Assembly (NCBI RefSeq): GCF_002258315.1
Contig: NZ_NOYD01000008.1
Location: 62,001 to 126,000 of the forward strand
Direction: 5' to 3'
Length of the DNA stretch: 64,000 nucleotides
Source: Rhodococcus sp. 06-462-5
GTDB taxonomy: Bacteria > Actinomycetota > Actinomycetes > Mycobacteriales > Mycobacteriaceae
Shown here piece by piece: positions 8,435-16,337 of the stretch; position 1 is the stretch's first letter; each line of letters begins with the position of its first letter. The notes under the pieces are model-generated. The model saw only the letters and a program-made list of their open reading frames with translations, was not told the origin of the DNA and searched no databases. A program made the translations under genes and the position numbers.

Positions 8435-9031
8435 TGCGGCCAGTAACAGCTCGGCGCAGCGGACGACCACGGCGTCCTCGTCCATCTCGAGTTCGCCGCC
8501 GAGCCATGCAGTGAGCACCTGAGCGAATCCGCCGACGACGAAATAGGTTGTCAGATCGAGATCGTGATCTCTCGTCGTGCCGTAGAACTCGGTGGCCTGA
8601 GTGGCCAGCAGATGGGCGAACATCTTCGTCGACTCGGCCCGTTTTGCCACCAGGATGTCGCCGACCGTCGTGGCTGAGAAGAGGAGGAACCCGCGGCGCG
8701 GGTCTTCGGCGACAGCGCGCACGATCGCACGGATTCCGGCGTGTACCCGTTCGCGGTCGTCCTTCGGTGCTGCGGCGACGGCGTCGAGCGCGATGGCTGC
8801 GACATCGTCGACGACGTGGTCGTACACCGCCTCCATGAGCGCGTCCCGGTCTGCGAAGCTCTCGTAGAAGTAGCGACTTGCGACGCCGGCCCGGCGGCAC
8901 ACCCCTCGAACTGTCAAGTCGGGCTTGGCAGTTCCGAGCAGATCGAGTCCGGTCGCGATGAGGATGCGTCGACGGTCGGCGACTCGGGCCGTACCGTCCA
9001 CGCCGCCGTAGGTACGGGGTGAATCGGGCAT
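8423..9031 (-). CDS. TetR-family regulator
   Basis: A 202-residue TetR protein with helix-turn-helix LTVRGVCRRAGVASRYFYESFADRDALMEAVYDHV at about 39-74. The body is helical with no recognisable ligand motif. It is related to the TetR at 12655-13227 (shared RYFYESF-DRDA turn and context). It is divergent from DUF2236 copy 2, which starts 91 nt away behind a near-consensus promoter, making that gene the likely target. Confidence 0.88.
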   Translation of the reverse strand: MPDSPRTYGGVDGTARVADRRRILIATGLDLLGTAKPDLTVRGVCRRAGVASRYFYESFADRDALMEAVYDHVVDDVAAIALDAVAAAPKDDRERVHAGIRAIVRAVAEDPRRGFLLFSATTVGDILVAKRAESTKMFAHLLATQATEFYGTTRDHDLDLTTYFVVGGFAQVLTAWLGGELEMDEDAVVVRCAELLLAASPR

Positions 9032-9040
9032 GAATACATC

Positions 9041-9069
9041 TTGACACGCTCGGCACCCGCGCCTAGCTT
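9041..9069 (+). promoter_or_regulatory. Sigma-A-type promoter for DUF2236 copy 2
   Basis: TTGACA at 9041-9046 and TAGCTT at 9064-9069 are separated by 17 bp, an excellent match to the housekeeping promoter. The predicted start is near 9076, leaving a roughly 45-nt leader before the GTG at 9123. Confidence 0.6.
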
Positions 9070-9070
9070 G

Positions 9071-9094
9071 ATCTGAACACGCACGTACTCAGAT
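9071..9094. promoter_or_regulatory. Candidate TetR operator
   Basis: ATCTGA (9071-9076) and TCAGAT (9089-9094) form an inverted repeat just downstream of the -10 element of the DUF2236 promoter. A repressor bound here would block transcription; the divergent TetR is the obvious candidate. Confidence 0.4.
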
Positions 9095-9122
9095 TGCCGA
9101 CAGAGAAGGGTTCGACTGCGTC

Positions 9123-9941
9123 GTGACTGTCGACAACGACCTTCTACGCAAGTCCATGACCGGGTTCGGCCTGCTCGCTGGGTCGGCGAACGTGATCATG
9201 CAACTCGGGCACCCTGCGGTCGGGTACGGAGTGTTCGAGAGCCGCGTGGAATCCGGACAGATCAACCGGCACCCGATCAAGCGGACCCGAACCACGTTGT
9301 CCTACCTCGCCGTCGCAGGTATGGGAGACGACAAGACCAAGGCCGCGTACCGCAAGGCAACCAACAGATCTCATGCGGCCGTGCGGTCGACGGCCGACAG
9401 CCCGGTGAGGTACAACGCCTTCGATCCCACCCTGCAGCTGTGGGTGGCGGCGTGCCTCTACCGCGGTTTCGAGGATGTGTACGTTGCGCTGTACGGGCCA
9501 CCCGATCCGGCCGTGGCGGACGAGATGTACCAGGCGTGCCACGTACTCGGCTCGACACTGCAGATGCCGCCCGAGATGTGGCCCGCAGATCGAGCGGCGT
9601 TCGAGAACTACTGGGAAGCAGCGCTGGACGACATTCGCATCGACCCGACGATCAGGCGCTACCTGTACGGCATCGCGTCGGCCACGTTCACCGGACCCGC
9701 TGCACTGCATCCGCTGATCGGGCCGTTCTTTCGCTTCGTGACCACAGGATTCCTACCCCAGCGATTCCGGGACGAGATGGAATTGCCCTGGGATCCGGTC
9801 AAGCAGAGACGGTTTGCGCTTCTTCTGCGCAGCGCGTCCCTGCTCAACCGGATGTTGCCGCCCGTCGTTCGTGCACTGCCGTTCAATCTTCTGCTGCACG
9901 ACGTCGAGCGTCGGATGCGCTCGGGGCGGCCGCTGGTCTAG
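9123..9941 (+). CDS. DUF2236 (MpaB/Lcp-like) putative oxygenase, copy 2
   Basis: A 272-residue DUF2236 protein. The LLAGSANVIMQLGHPAVGYGVFES start, the NAFDPTLQLWVAACLYRGFEDVY block and the MPPEMWPADRAAFENYW block are characteristic. The His/Trp-containing central block is where haem contacts lie in the related Lcp enzyme, but I cannot prove haem binding here. The GTG at 9123 is preceded by AGAAGG. It is probably controlled by the divergent TetR (8423-9031) and converges with the FdhF-like gene. Confidence 0.82.
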   Translation: MTVDNDLLRKSMTGFGLLAGSANVIMQLGHPAVGYGVFESRVESGQINRHPIKRTRTTLSYLAVAGMGDDKTKAAYRKATNRSHAAVRSTADSPVRYNAFDPTLQLWVAACLYRGFEDVYVALYGPPDPAVADEMYQACHVLGSTLQMPPEMWPADRAAFENYWEAALDDIRIDPTIRRYLYGIASATFTGPAALHPLIGPFFRFVTTGFLPQRFRDEMELPWDPVKQRRFALLLRSASLLNRMLPPVVRALPFNLLLHDVERRMRSGRPLV

Positions 9942-9950
9942 TTCGAGGCC

Positions 9951-12317
9951 TCAGCTCAGGTGATGCGGCTGCGGGTGCGACTTGTGGCCCTCGTCCGATC
10001 CCTCGTTGTCCTGATGACCGTTCACCGTTCCTTGCACACCCGTCCCCGCCGGGACCATCGAGATGATCACCGACTTCGAGGTGGGGCAGTTGCTCTGCAG
10101 CGCAGTCGAGTCCAGCGGGATCAACGGATTGGTCTCGGGATAGTAGGCGGCAGCCGATCCCCGTGGGGTGTCGTACTCGACGATGCGGAACGACGGCGCG
10201 CATCGTTCCACGTCGTCGTCGTCCCACTTGGTGACGAGGTCGACCATGTCGCCGTTACGGAAGCCGAGAGACGAGATGTCCTCCCGGTGCACGAAGATGA
10301 CGCGTCGACCGTTCTCGATGCCGCGGTACCGATCGCTGAGGCCGTAGATCGTGGTGTTGAACTGATCGTGGCTGCGCAGCGTCTGCAGAATCAGGTGGCC
10401 CGGCGGAACCTGCAGCACGTCGATCGGCGAGACCGCGAATTCTCCTCGGCCACTCTTGGTTTCGAAGGTCCGACTGTCGCGCGGTGGGTGCGGCAGGACG
10501 AAACCGCCGGGGCGTCGAACATTGACCTCGTAGCCCTCGCACCCGGCGACGACGCGGGAGATGTGCTGGCGGATGTTGCGGTAATCGTCGCGGAAGCCCT
10601 TCCAATCGAGGCCGTAGCGATCCCCGAGCGTGGCCTCGGCGATACCGCTGACGATGGCAACCTCGGAACGGAGGTACTCGCTCGCAGGCTTCAGCGGTCC
10701 GCGCGAGGAGTGCACCGAGCAGGTGGAGTCCTCGACCGAAATCCATTGCTCACCACTGGCTTGCACGTCCTTCTCGGTACGGCCCAGGGTCGGCAGGATC
10801 AGTGCGGTCTCGCCGCACACCAGGTGCGAGCGATTGATCTTGGTGGAGATCTGCACCGTCATCCGCATCGATTGCAGTGCGAGGAAGGTGATGTCGCTGT
10901 CCGGGGTGGCCTGCACGAAGTTTCCGCCGAGGCCGAGGAAGAAGTGCGCCTTGCCGTCGCGCATGGCTCGGATGGAATCGACGGTATCGAGGCCGTTCTC
11001 ACGAGGTGGCTCGAAGCCGAATTCCGCGGCCATGGCGTCGAGGAACTTCACCGGCGGGCGCTCCCAGATGCCCATGGTGCGGTCGCCCTGGACGTTGGAA
11101 TGGCCACGGACAGGCAGGAGGCCGGCTCCGGCCTTGCCGATGTTCCCCTGTGCGAACGCGAGATTGGTGACTTCCTTGATGGTGGCGACGGCATTGCGGT
11201 GCTGCGTCAGGCCCATGGCCCAGCAGAAGACCGTTGCCTTGGAATCGCGCAACATCTCGGCGGCCTCGGTGATCTGCGCTACCGACAATCCGGTGACCTC
11301 GGTGACGAGATCCCAGTCGACCTCGGCGACGTGCGCCTTCCACGCGTCGAAGCCGACGGTGTAGTTGTCGAGGAACTCGTGATCGAGCGCGTCCCACTTC
11401 ACCAGCAGTGAGCCGATGGCCTGGAAGAGTGCGAGGTCGCCGTTGAGCTTGATCGGCAGATGCAGATTCGACAGGTCCGTTCCCGGTCCCACCATGCCGC
11501 GCGGGGTCTGCGGGTTCTTGAAGTTGAGCAGACCCGCTTCGCGAAGTGGGTTGATGGACAGAATCTTTGCGCCGTTCTGCTTCGCCAGCTCGAGGGCGGA
11601 GAGCATGCGCGGGTGATTGGTGCCGGGGTTCTGGCCTGCCAGGATGATCAGCTCGGCGTTGTGGACGTCGTCGAGGGTGACACTGGCCTTGCCGATGCCG
11701 ATGGACTCCTGCAGCGCGATGGACGTCGACTCGTGACACATGTTGGAACAGTCGGGCATGTTGTTGGTGCCGAATGCCCTGGCGAAGAGCTGGTAGGTGA
11801 ACGCGGACTCGTTGGAGGCGCGGCCCGAGGTGTAGAAGATGGCCTCGTCCGGACTGGCGAGTGACTTCAGCTCGTCGCCGATCAGGCGGAACGCGTCGTC
11901 CCACTCGATCGGTTCGTAGTGGGTGCCGCCGGGCAGCTTGATCATCGGATGCGTGATGCGGCCCTGCTGGCCGAGCCAGTGCTCGGTGTGACCGTCGAGC
12001 TCGGCAATGCTGTGCTGCGCGAAGAACTCCGGGGTAGCCCGCGTCGTCGTCGCTTCCTCGGCAACGGCCTTGGCACCGTTCTCGCAGAACTCCGCTGCGT
12101 GCCGATGGCCCGGATCCGGGTCGGGCCAGGCGCAGCTCATGCAGTCGAAACCCTCGGCCTGGTTCAGCTTGAGGAGCGTCTGCGCGGTGCGCTTGGGCCC
12201 CATGTGCCCGAGTGCTCGCTTCATCGACACTGCAACGGCGACGGGGCCTGCCGCGTGGGTCTTCGGCTTCTCGATATCGAGCTCGGCCTCGTCGACGTCG
12301 CTGTCGGTGCGTCTCAT
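9951..12317 (-). CDS. FdhF/YdeP-family molybdopterin oxidoreductase
   Basis: A 788-residue molybdopterin-dependent oxidoreductase. A CMSCAWPDPDP segment near 59 and a following CENG give Cys residues at the N-terminal cluster position. The central molybdopterin-binding domain includes MPDCSNMCHESTS, where other formate dehydrogenases carry Sec or Cys near the metal, and AGQNPGTNHPRM. A C-terminal molydop-binding domain follows, with HDQFNTTIYGLSDRYRG. The tail is His-rich. This fits the YdeP-like subfamily of unclear substrate. No fdhD or cofactor genes are adjacent, and it stands alone between convergent neighbours. Confidence 0.88.
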   Translation of the reverse strand: MRRTDSDVDEAELDIEKPKTHAAGPVAVAVSMKRALGHMGPKRTAQTLLKLNQAEGFDCMSCAWPDPDPGHRHAAEFCENGAKAVAEEATTTRATPEFFAQHSIAELDGHTEHWLGQQGRITHPMIKLPGGTHYEPIEWDDAFRLIGDELKSLASPDEAIFYTSGRASNESAFTYQLFARAFGTNNMPDCSNMCHESTSIALQESIGIGKASVTLDDVHNAELIILAGQNPGTNHPRMLSALELAKQNGAKILSINPLREAGLLNFKNPQTPRGMVGPGTDLSNLHLPIKLNGDLALFQAIGSLLVKWDALDHEFLDNYTVGFDAWKAHVAEVDWDLVTEVTGLSVAQITEAAEMLRDSKATVFCWAMGLTQHRNAVATIKEVTNLAFAQGNIGKAGAGLLPVRGHSNVQGDRTMGIWERPPVKFLDAMAAEFGFEPPRENGLDTVDSIRAMRDGKAHFFLGLGGNFVQATPDSDITFLALQSMRMTVQISTKINRSHLVCGETALILPTLGRTEKDVQASGEQWISVEDSTCSVHSSRGPLKPASEYLRSEVAIVSGIAEATLGDRYGLDWKGFRDDYRNIRQHISRVVAGCEGYEVNVRRPGGFVLPHPPRDSRTFETKSGRGEFAVSPIDVLQVPPGHLILQTLRSHDQFNTTIYGLSDRYRGIENGRRVIFVHREDISSLGFRNGDMVDLVTKWDDDDVERCAPSFRIVEYDTPRGSAAAYYPETNPLIPLDSTALQSNCPTSKSVIISMVPAGTGVQGTVNGHQDNEGSDEGHKSHPQPHHLS

Positions 12318-12365
12318 GCGGGTCCCTTCGTTGCGTTACCCCCGCACTCGACCATAGCCTTCGGC

Positions 12366-12626
12366 TCAGCCGGCGAGGAGTTCGGTCACCAGATTCACGT
12401 ACTGCTGCTTCGCCGAATCCTGGCTCGTGCCTTCGAGCTTCGCCCAGGCATCGAACTTCGCACGGTTCACCATGTCCAGCCGTCCGGGCCGCTTACCCGA
12501 GACGTCGCCGATCGAACCCTGCTTGAAGAACGAGTACAGGCGCAGTAGGTCGTCGTTGCTCGGCTTGGACGTGAGCTTCTTGACGTCTACCTGCGCATCG
12601 GCGAACGACTGGTCGAGATCGGACAT
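12366..12626 (-). CDS. Acyl-CoA-binding protein (ACBP)
   Basis: An 86-residue four-helix acyl-CoA-binding protein. Signature residues are present: LLRLYSFFKQGSIGD, the RPGRLDMVNRAKFDAWAKL segment and the SAKQQYVNLV helix. ACBPs bind long-chain acyl-CoA esters and buffer or deliver them to metabolism; they are sporadic in bacteria. The ATG at 12626 follows AAGGAG; the longer frame upstream is not family-like. Its position between lipid-related genes fits this role. Confidence 0.9.
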   Translation of the reverse strand: MSDLDQSFADAQVDVKKLTSKPSNDDLLRLYSFFKQGSIGDVSGKRPGRLDMVNRAKFDAWAKLEGTSQDSAKQQYVNLVTELLAG

Positions 12627-12654
12627 GGAAGAACTCCTTCTGCTAGAGGTGGTG

Positions 12655-13227
12655 TCATCCTTGCACGGCGGCATCGGATATCAACCGAATGCAGTGCGCC
12701 ACGAGGGCTTCGCGGGTGACGGTGAGAGTGCCGTCGAGACAGCCGATGAACAGGGCAGTCAGCGCCCCTACGGTTCCGACGGCGATCAGCTGTCGGTCGA
12801 CGGAGTCGGGGAGTTGGGCATGCACCAGTTCGACGAAGCCCGGCAACAGGTCGAGTCCGCGACGGCTGAGCGCCGGTTCGGCCAACGGTGCGATGAGCAG
12901 CACCCGGCCCGTTCGTGGTTCGTCGATGATGAGTTCGACGAATGCGCGCACCGGGGCGGCGATGGTGTCCTCGGGGGTGGTCGCCGTCGTGACGGCGTCG
13001 ATCAATGTCTTCTGGGCTCTCGATCCCACCCAGGCGTACACGGCCCGGACGAACGCGTCGCGATCGGAGAAGCTCTCGTAGAAATATCGCTCGGTCAACC
13101 CGGCAGCGCGGCAGACGGCGCGGACGCTGACTGCCGGTCCGTCGGGTGCGCCGAGGAGCTCGACTCCCGCGGCGAGCAATGCGTCGTACCGCTTGGATCT
13201 GCGCTCCTCCAACTGTTGACTACGCAT
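12655..13227 (-). CDS. TetR-family regulator, leaderless candidate
   Basis: A 190-residue TetR protein with helix-turn-helix VSVRAVCRAAGLTERYFYESFSDRDAFVRAVYAW at about 34-67. The ATG at 13227 lies inside one arm of a 17-bp inverted repeat, whose other arm holds the ATG of the divergent DUF2236 copy 3. Both proteins therefore begin MRSQ. With only 23 nt between start codons there is no room for ordinary leaders, so leaderless transcripts are likely. Autoregulation and control of the neighbour by binding that repeat is inferred. Confidence 0.85.
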   Translation of the reverse strand: MRSQQLEERRSKRYDALLAAGVELLGAPDGPAVSVRAVCRAAGLTERYFYESFSDRDAFVRAVYAWVGSRAQKTLIDAVTTATTPEDTIAAPVRAFVELIIDEPRTGRVLLIAPLAEPALSRRGLDLLPGFVELVHAQLPDSVDRQLIAVGTVGALTALFIGCLDGTLTVTREALVAHCIRLISDAAVQG

Positions 13228-13260
13228 GTTGTCAACCCTAGTCTGACAACATGCGTAGTC
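13216..13260. promoter_or_regulatory. Divergent promoter/operator built on a 17-bp perfect inverted repeat
   Basis: GACTACGCATGTTGTCA (13218-13234) and its exact reverse complement (13244-13260) flank a 9-nt spacer. For the plus strand, TTGACT (13216-13221) and TAGTCT (13239-13244) sit 17 bp apart, placing a transcription start at about 13251, exactly the ATG of DUF2236 copy 3. On the minus strand TAGGGT (13240-13235) is placed as a -10 for a start near the TetR ATG at 13227. Each arm also contains GTTGAC/GTCAAC-like half-symmetry suited to a TetR dimer. Confidence 0.6.
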
Positions 13261-14183
13261 AGAGTGATCGCCCGGTCCCGCTCGGTCCCGACTCACTCAC
13301 CTGGAAGTACTTCGGAGACTGGCGCGGGATGCTGCAGGGCGTCTGGGCCGGGTCGATGCAGAACATGCACCCCGGGCTCGGTGCCGGGGTGGAGCAGCAT
13401 TCGACGTTCTTCGACGAGCGCTGGCAGCGGCTGTACCGATCGTTGTACCCGATCGGTGGTGTGGTCTTCGATGGCGATCGCGCCGAGGAGACCGCGCTGC
13501 AGGTCCGCGGGTATCACACGAACATCAAGGGAATCGACGCCAAGGGACGCAAGTACCACGCCCTCGATCCCGAGACGTTCTACTGGGCGCACGCCACCTT
13601 CTTCATGGGCACGGTGCTCACTGCAGACCACTTCATGGGCGGCCTGACCGAGGAGCAGAAGGTCACGCTGTTCGACGAGCACGTGCAGTGGTATCGCCTG
13701 TACGGCATGAGCATGCGGCCGGTGCCCGCAACCTGGCCCGAGTTCCAGAAGTACTGGGATCACATGTGTCGAAACGTCTTGGAAGACAACATGGCTGCCC
13801 GCGGGGTGCTCGACCTGTCGAAGCTGGGCCCACCGCCGTACGCCGCCTGGCTGCCGGAACGAGTGTGGGCGGTGCTCAGGCGTCCGGTTGCGGCGTTGTT
13901 CGTGTGGATCACCGTGGGGCTCTACGACCCGCCGGTGCGCGAGCTTCTCGGCTATCGCTGGTCTGACCGGGACGAGCAGCGTTTCACGTTGTTCGGTAAG
14001 GCGGTGAACCTGGTGTTCGGGTTGGTGCCACCGCGTCGCCGTCTGCATCCGCGGGGGCGGGCCGGGTGGGATCGCGTCAACGGCCGGATCCCGGCGACAT
14101 CACCGCTGGTGCACACGCCGGCTCGAAATCTGCCACCGGTTGAGCGCCGTTCGGACCCGTCGCACTACAGCCCGAATGTGTAG
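13251..14183 (+). CDS. DUF2236 (MpaB/Lcp-like) putative oxygenase, copy 3
   Basis: A 310-residue DUF2236 protein and the longest of the three copies here. Characteristic blocks are SLTWKYFGDWRGMLQGVWAG, YHALDPETFYWAHATFFMG, MSMRPVPATWPEFQKYWDHM and the closing LLGYRWSDRDEQRF. Unlike copies 1 and 2 it has a C-terminal Pro/Arg-rich tail of about 50 residues. The ATG lies in the inverted repeat shared with its TetR. The stop codon is inside an 18-bp tandem duplication (14171-14206). Substrate is unknown. Confidence 0.85.
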   Translation: MRSQSDRPVPLGPDSLTWKYFGDWRGMLQGVWAGSMQNMHPGLGAGVEQHSTFFDERWQRLYRSLYPIGGVVFDGDRAEETALQVRGYHTNIKGIDAKGRKYHALDPETFYWAHATFFMGTVLTADHFMGGLTEEQKVTLFDEHVQWYRLYGMSMRPVPATWPEFQKYWDHMCRNVLEDNMAARGVLDLSKLGPPPYAAWLPERVWAVLRRPVAALFVWITVGLYDPPVRELLGYRWSDRDEQRFTLFGKAVNLVFGLVPPRRRLHPRGRAGWDRVNGRIPATSPLVHTPARNLPPVERRSDPSHYSPNV

Positions 14184-14206
14184 ATCGACCCGAATGTGTA
14201 GATCGA
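14171..14206. repeat. 18-bp perfect tandem duplication spanning a stop codon
   Basis: The unit CCCGAATGTGTAGATCGA occurs twice head to tail (14171-14188 and 14189-14206). The first copy contains the TAG stop of DUF2236 copy 3, the second duplicates it just downstream. Confidence 0.9.
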
Positions 14207-14230
14207 TGGGCTCCGGGTACATCGGGGGGT

Positions 14231-15013
14231 ATGTACAACGTCAGAACCGGAACCGGCAAGCCCTTGGTCCTCGTGCACGGTCTCGGGTCCTCGCACCGAA
14301 ACTGGGACCCCATCGTCCCTGCCCTCGCCGCACATCGAGAGGTCATCGCGCTCGATCTGCCCGGATTCGGGCAGACCCCGCCCCTGCCGGAGGTGTCGAT
14401 CGCGACGTTGACCGACGCGCTGAGGGGGTTCCTCGACGACGAGGGACTCGCGGACGCCGATCTCGTCGGTAGTTCGATGGGGGCTCGGATGGTCGTCGAG
14501 CTCGGCCGACGCGGCCATCGCGGTTCGATGGTGGCCCTCGATCCCGGTGGGTTCTGGAACGACCGTCAGGTCAAGATCTTCGGAGCCACGATCACCGCGT
14601 CGCTGGCACTGATGAAGAACGTGCAGCCCCTGGTGCCGTTTCTGGCCGGAAACCCGGTCACCAGAACGGCTGCGTTGGCTCAGTTCTCGGCTGCGCCGTG
14701 GAAGCTGCCGAGTGGATTGGTCGAGCGGGAGCTGAAGGGCTTCTCGACCAAGACCTCACCCTCGCTGGACGCCGCACGGAAGGCCTTGATCCACGGGCCG
14801 AAGCAGATCGGTGCACCGAAGGGGTCGTTGCACGGGTCGCTGCTCATCGGCTGGGGCCGTCAGGACAAGGTGACGACGCCGAGCCAGGCGAAGGTGGCGC
14901 TGGAGCGATTCCCCGACGCCACCCTGCACTGGTTCGACAAGTGCGGACACTTCCCGCACTGGGATCAGCCCGCCGAAACCGCTCGCGTGATCCTGCGAGC
15001 AACGGGGCGGTAG
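14231..15013 (+). CDS. Alpha/beta-fold hydrolase
   Basis: A 260-residue alpha/beta hydrolase. The oxyanion motif VHGLGSSHRNWD (about 15-26), nucleophile elbow GSSMG (Ser near 82), acid residue around GRQDKVTTP and the catalytic His in KCGHFPHWDQP are all in order. This is the general esterase/lyase-like layout; the substrate cannot be assigned. The ATG follows a run of six G residues. It converges on the tmsB-like methyltransferase, with 7 nt between stops. Confidence 0.85.
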   Translation: MYNVRTGTGKPLVLVHGLGSSHRNWDPIVPALAAHREVIALDLPGFGQTPPLPEVSIATLTDALRGFLDDEGLADADLVGSSMGARMVVELGRRGHRGSMVALDPGGFWNDRQVKIFGATITASLALMKNVQPLVPFLAGNPVTRTAALAQFSAAPWKLPSGLVERELKGFSTKTSPSLDAARKALIHGPKQIGAPKGSLHGSLLIGWGRQDKVTTPSQAKVALERFPDATLHWFDKCGHFPHWDQPAETARVILRATGR

Positions 15014-15020
15014 CAGTGGC

Positions 15021-16337
15021 TCAGCCGTTCCACCACGGCCGCAGAGGTACGTCGGCCTGACCTTTCGGTCCGAGCTTGACGGCCAGAACCTGATGCAGCT
15101 GAACGACATTGCGCTCGAATCCCAGACGGGAGCCGGCCATGTACAGGCCCCACACGCGGGCTGTTCCCTCGCCGGCCTCGGCGACGCATGCGTCCCAGTT
15201 CTCGACGAGGTTCCGGCACCATCCGGCGAGGGTCAGGGCGTAGTGCTCGCGCAGATTCTCCTCGTGACGAACCTCGAGTCCGACGTCCTGGATCTCGGTG
15301 ATGATGCGGCCCGAGCCGGTGAGTTCGCCGTCGGGGAAGACGTACCGGTCGATGAAGCTGCCCGCCTTGGCGTGTGCGCGATTGTCCGGCCGGGTGATCG
15401 AGTGGTTGAGCAGTCGGCCGCCGTCGCGCAGTTTGGACTGGATGAACGTGAAGTACGACGGGTAGTTGTGCACGCCGATGTGCTCGGTCAGTCCGATGGA
15501 GGAGATGGCGTCGAAGTTGGTTTCGGCCACGTCGCGGTAATCGGAGAAGCGCACCTCGGCGAGGTCGGATAGACCTTCGTCGGCGATGGCCTTCTGCGCC
15601 CACGACGCCTGCTCCTGGGAGAGCGTCACGCCGATGACCTTGACGCCTCTGCGCGCGGCGTAGCGCACCATCGAGCCCCAGCCGCAGCCGATGTCGAGTA
15701 GGCGATCACCCGGCTGCAGCCCGAGCTTGTCGAACACCAGGCGGTACTTGTTCTCCTGCGCCGCTTCCAGTGATTGGTCCGCGCTCTCGAACGCCGCACA
15801 GGTGTATGTCATCGAGGGGCCGAGCACCTTCTCGTAGAAGGCGTTGGACACGTCGTAGTGATGGTGGATCGCTTCTGCGTCGCGAGTCTTGGAGTGGCGC
15901 AGGCCTTCTGCGATGCGACGCCACCGCGGAATCGCCTCCTGGGGCGGAGGAGCGATGGGCCGCAACACATCCCAGCCGAGAGAACGGGCGATCGATGTCA
16001 GTGTCATTGCCGAGGGCCGACGGAAGTGCAGTTCGTCGCCCATCAGTGCCAGCAACTCGTAGGGGTCGCCCGGGTGAACGCCCGTTGCTTCGAGATCACC
16101 CGAGACGTACGCGCGCGCCATGCCGAGATCGCCGGGAGCGGTTGCGAGATAAGTGGTTCCGCGGGGGCTCTTGAGGTTGAGGCCGATTCTCGCGTCCTCG
16201 GGTCCTGCGGTGCTGCCGTCGTATGCGGTGAAGCGCAGTGGGATGTTGCCGTCGGAGATCAGTTCCAGAATCTCGGAGATCTTGAGCTTCTGGGCACCGC
16301 TCACCGTGCGATTGCCGGAGTCCTTGAACGTCGTCAT
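15021..16337 (-). CDS. tmsB: Fatty acid methyltransferase of 10-methyl fatty acid synthesis (CfaS/UfaA1 family)
   Basis: A 438-residue SAM-dependent methyltransferase of the cyclopropane fatty acid synthase family. The SAM site GDRLLDIGCGWGSMVRYA, the GVTLSQEQ motif and the EHIGVHNY active-site block are clear. In actinobacteria the enzyme adjacent to an FAD oxidase methylates the oleoyl chain of phospholipid to a 10-methylene acyl group. Here the ATG overlaps the stop of the FAD-enzyme gene (ATGA), matching the known tmsA-tmsB arrangement for tuberculostearic acid. The third gene, tmsC, present in some species, is absent. Confidence 0.82.
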   Translation of the reverse strand: MTTFKDSGNRTVSGAQKLKISEILELISDGNIPLRFTAYDGSTAGPEDARIGLNLKSPRGTTYLATAPGDLGMARAYVSGDLEATGVHPGDPYELLALMGDELHFRRPSAMTLTSIARSLGWDVLRPIAPPPQEAIPRWRRIAEGLRHSKTRDAEAIHHHYDVSNAFYEKVLGPSMTYTCAAFESADQSLEAAQENKYRLVFDKLGLQPGDRLLDIGCGWGSMVRYAARRGVKVIGVTLSQEQASWAQKAIADEGLSDLAEVRFSDYRDVAETNFDAISSIGLTEHIGVHNYPSYFTFIQSKLRDGGRLLNHSITRPDNRAHAKAGSFIDRYVFPDGELTGSGRIITEIQDVGLEVRHEENLREHYALTLAGWCRNLVENWDACVAEAGEGTARVWGLYMAGSRLGFERNVVQLHQVLAVKLGPKGQADVPLRPWWNG

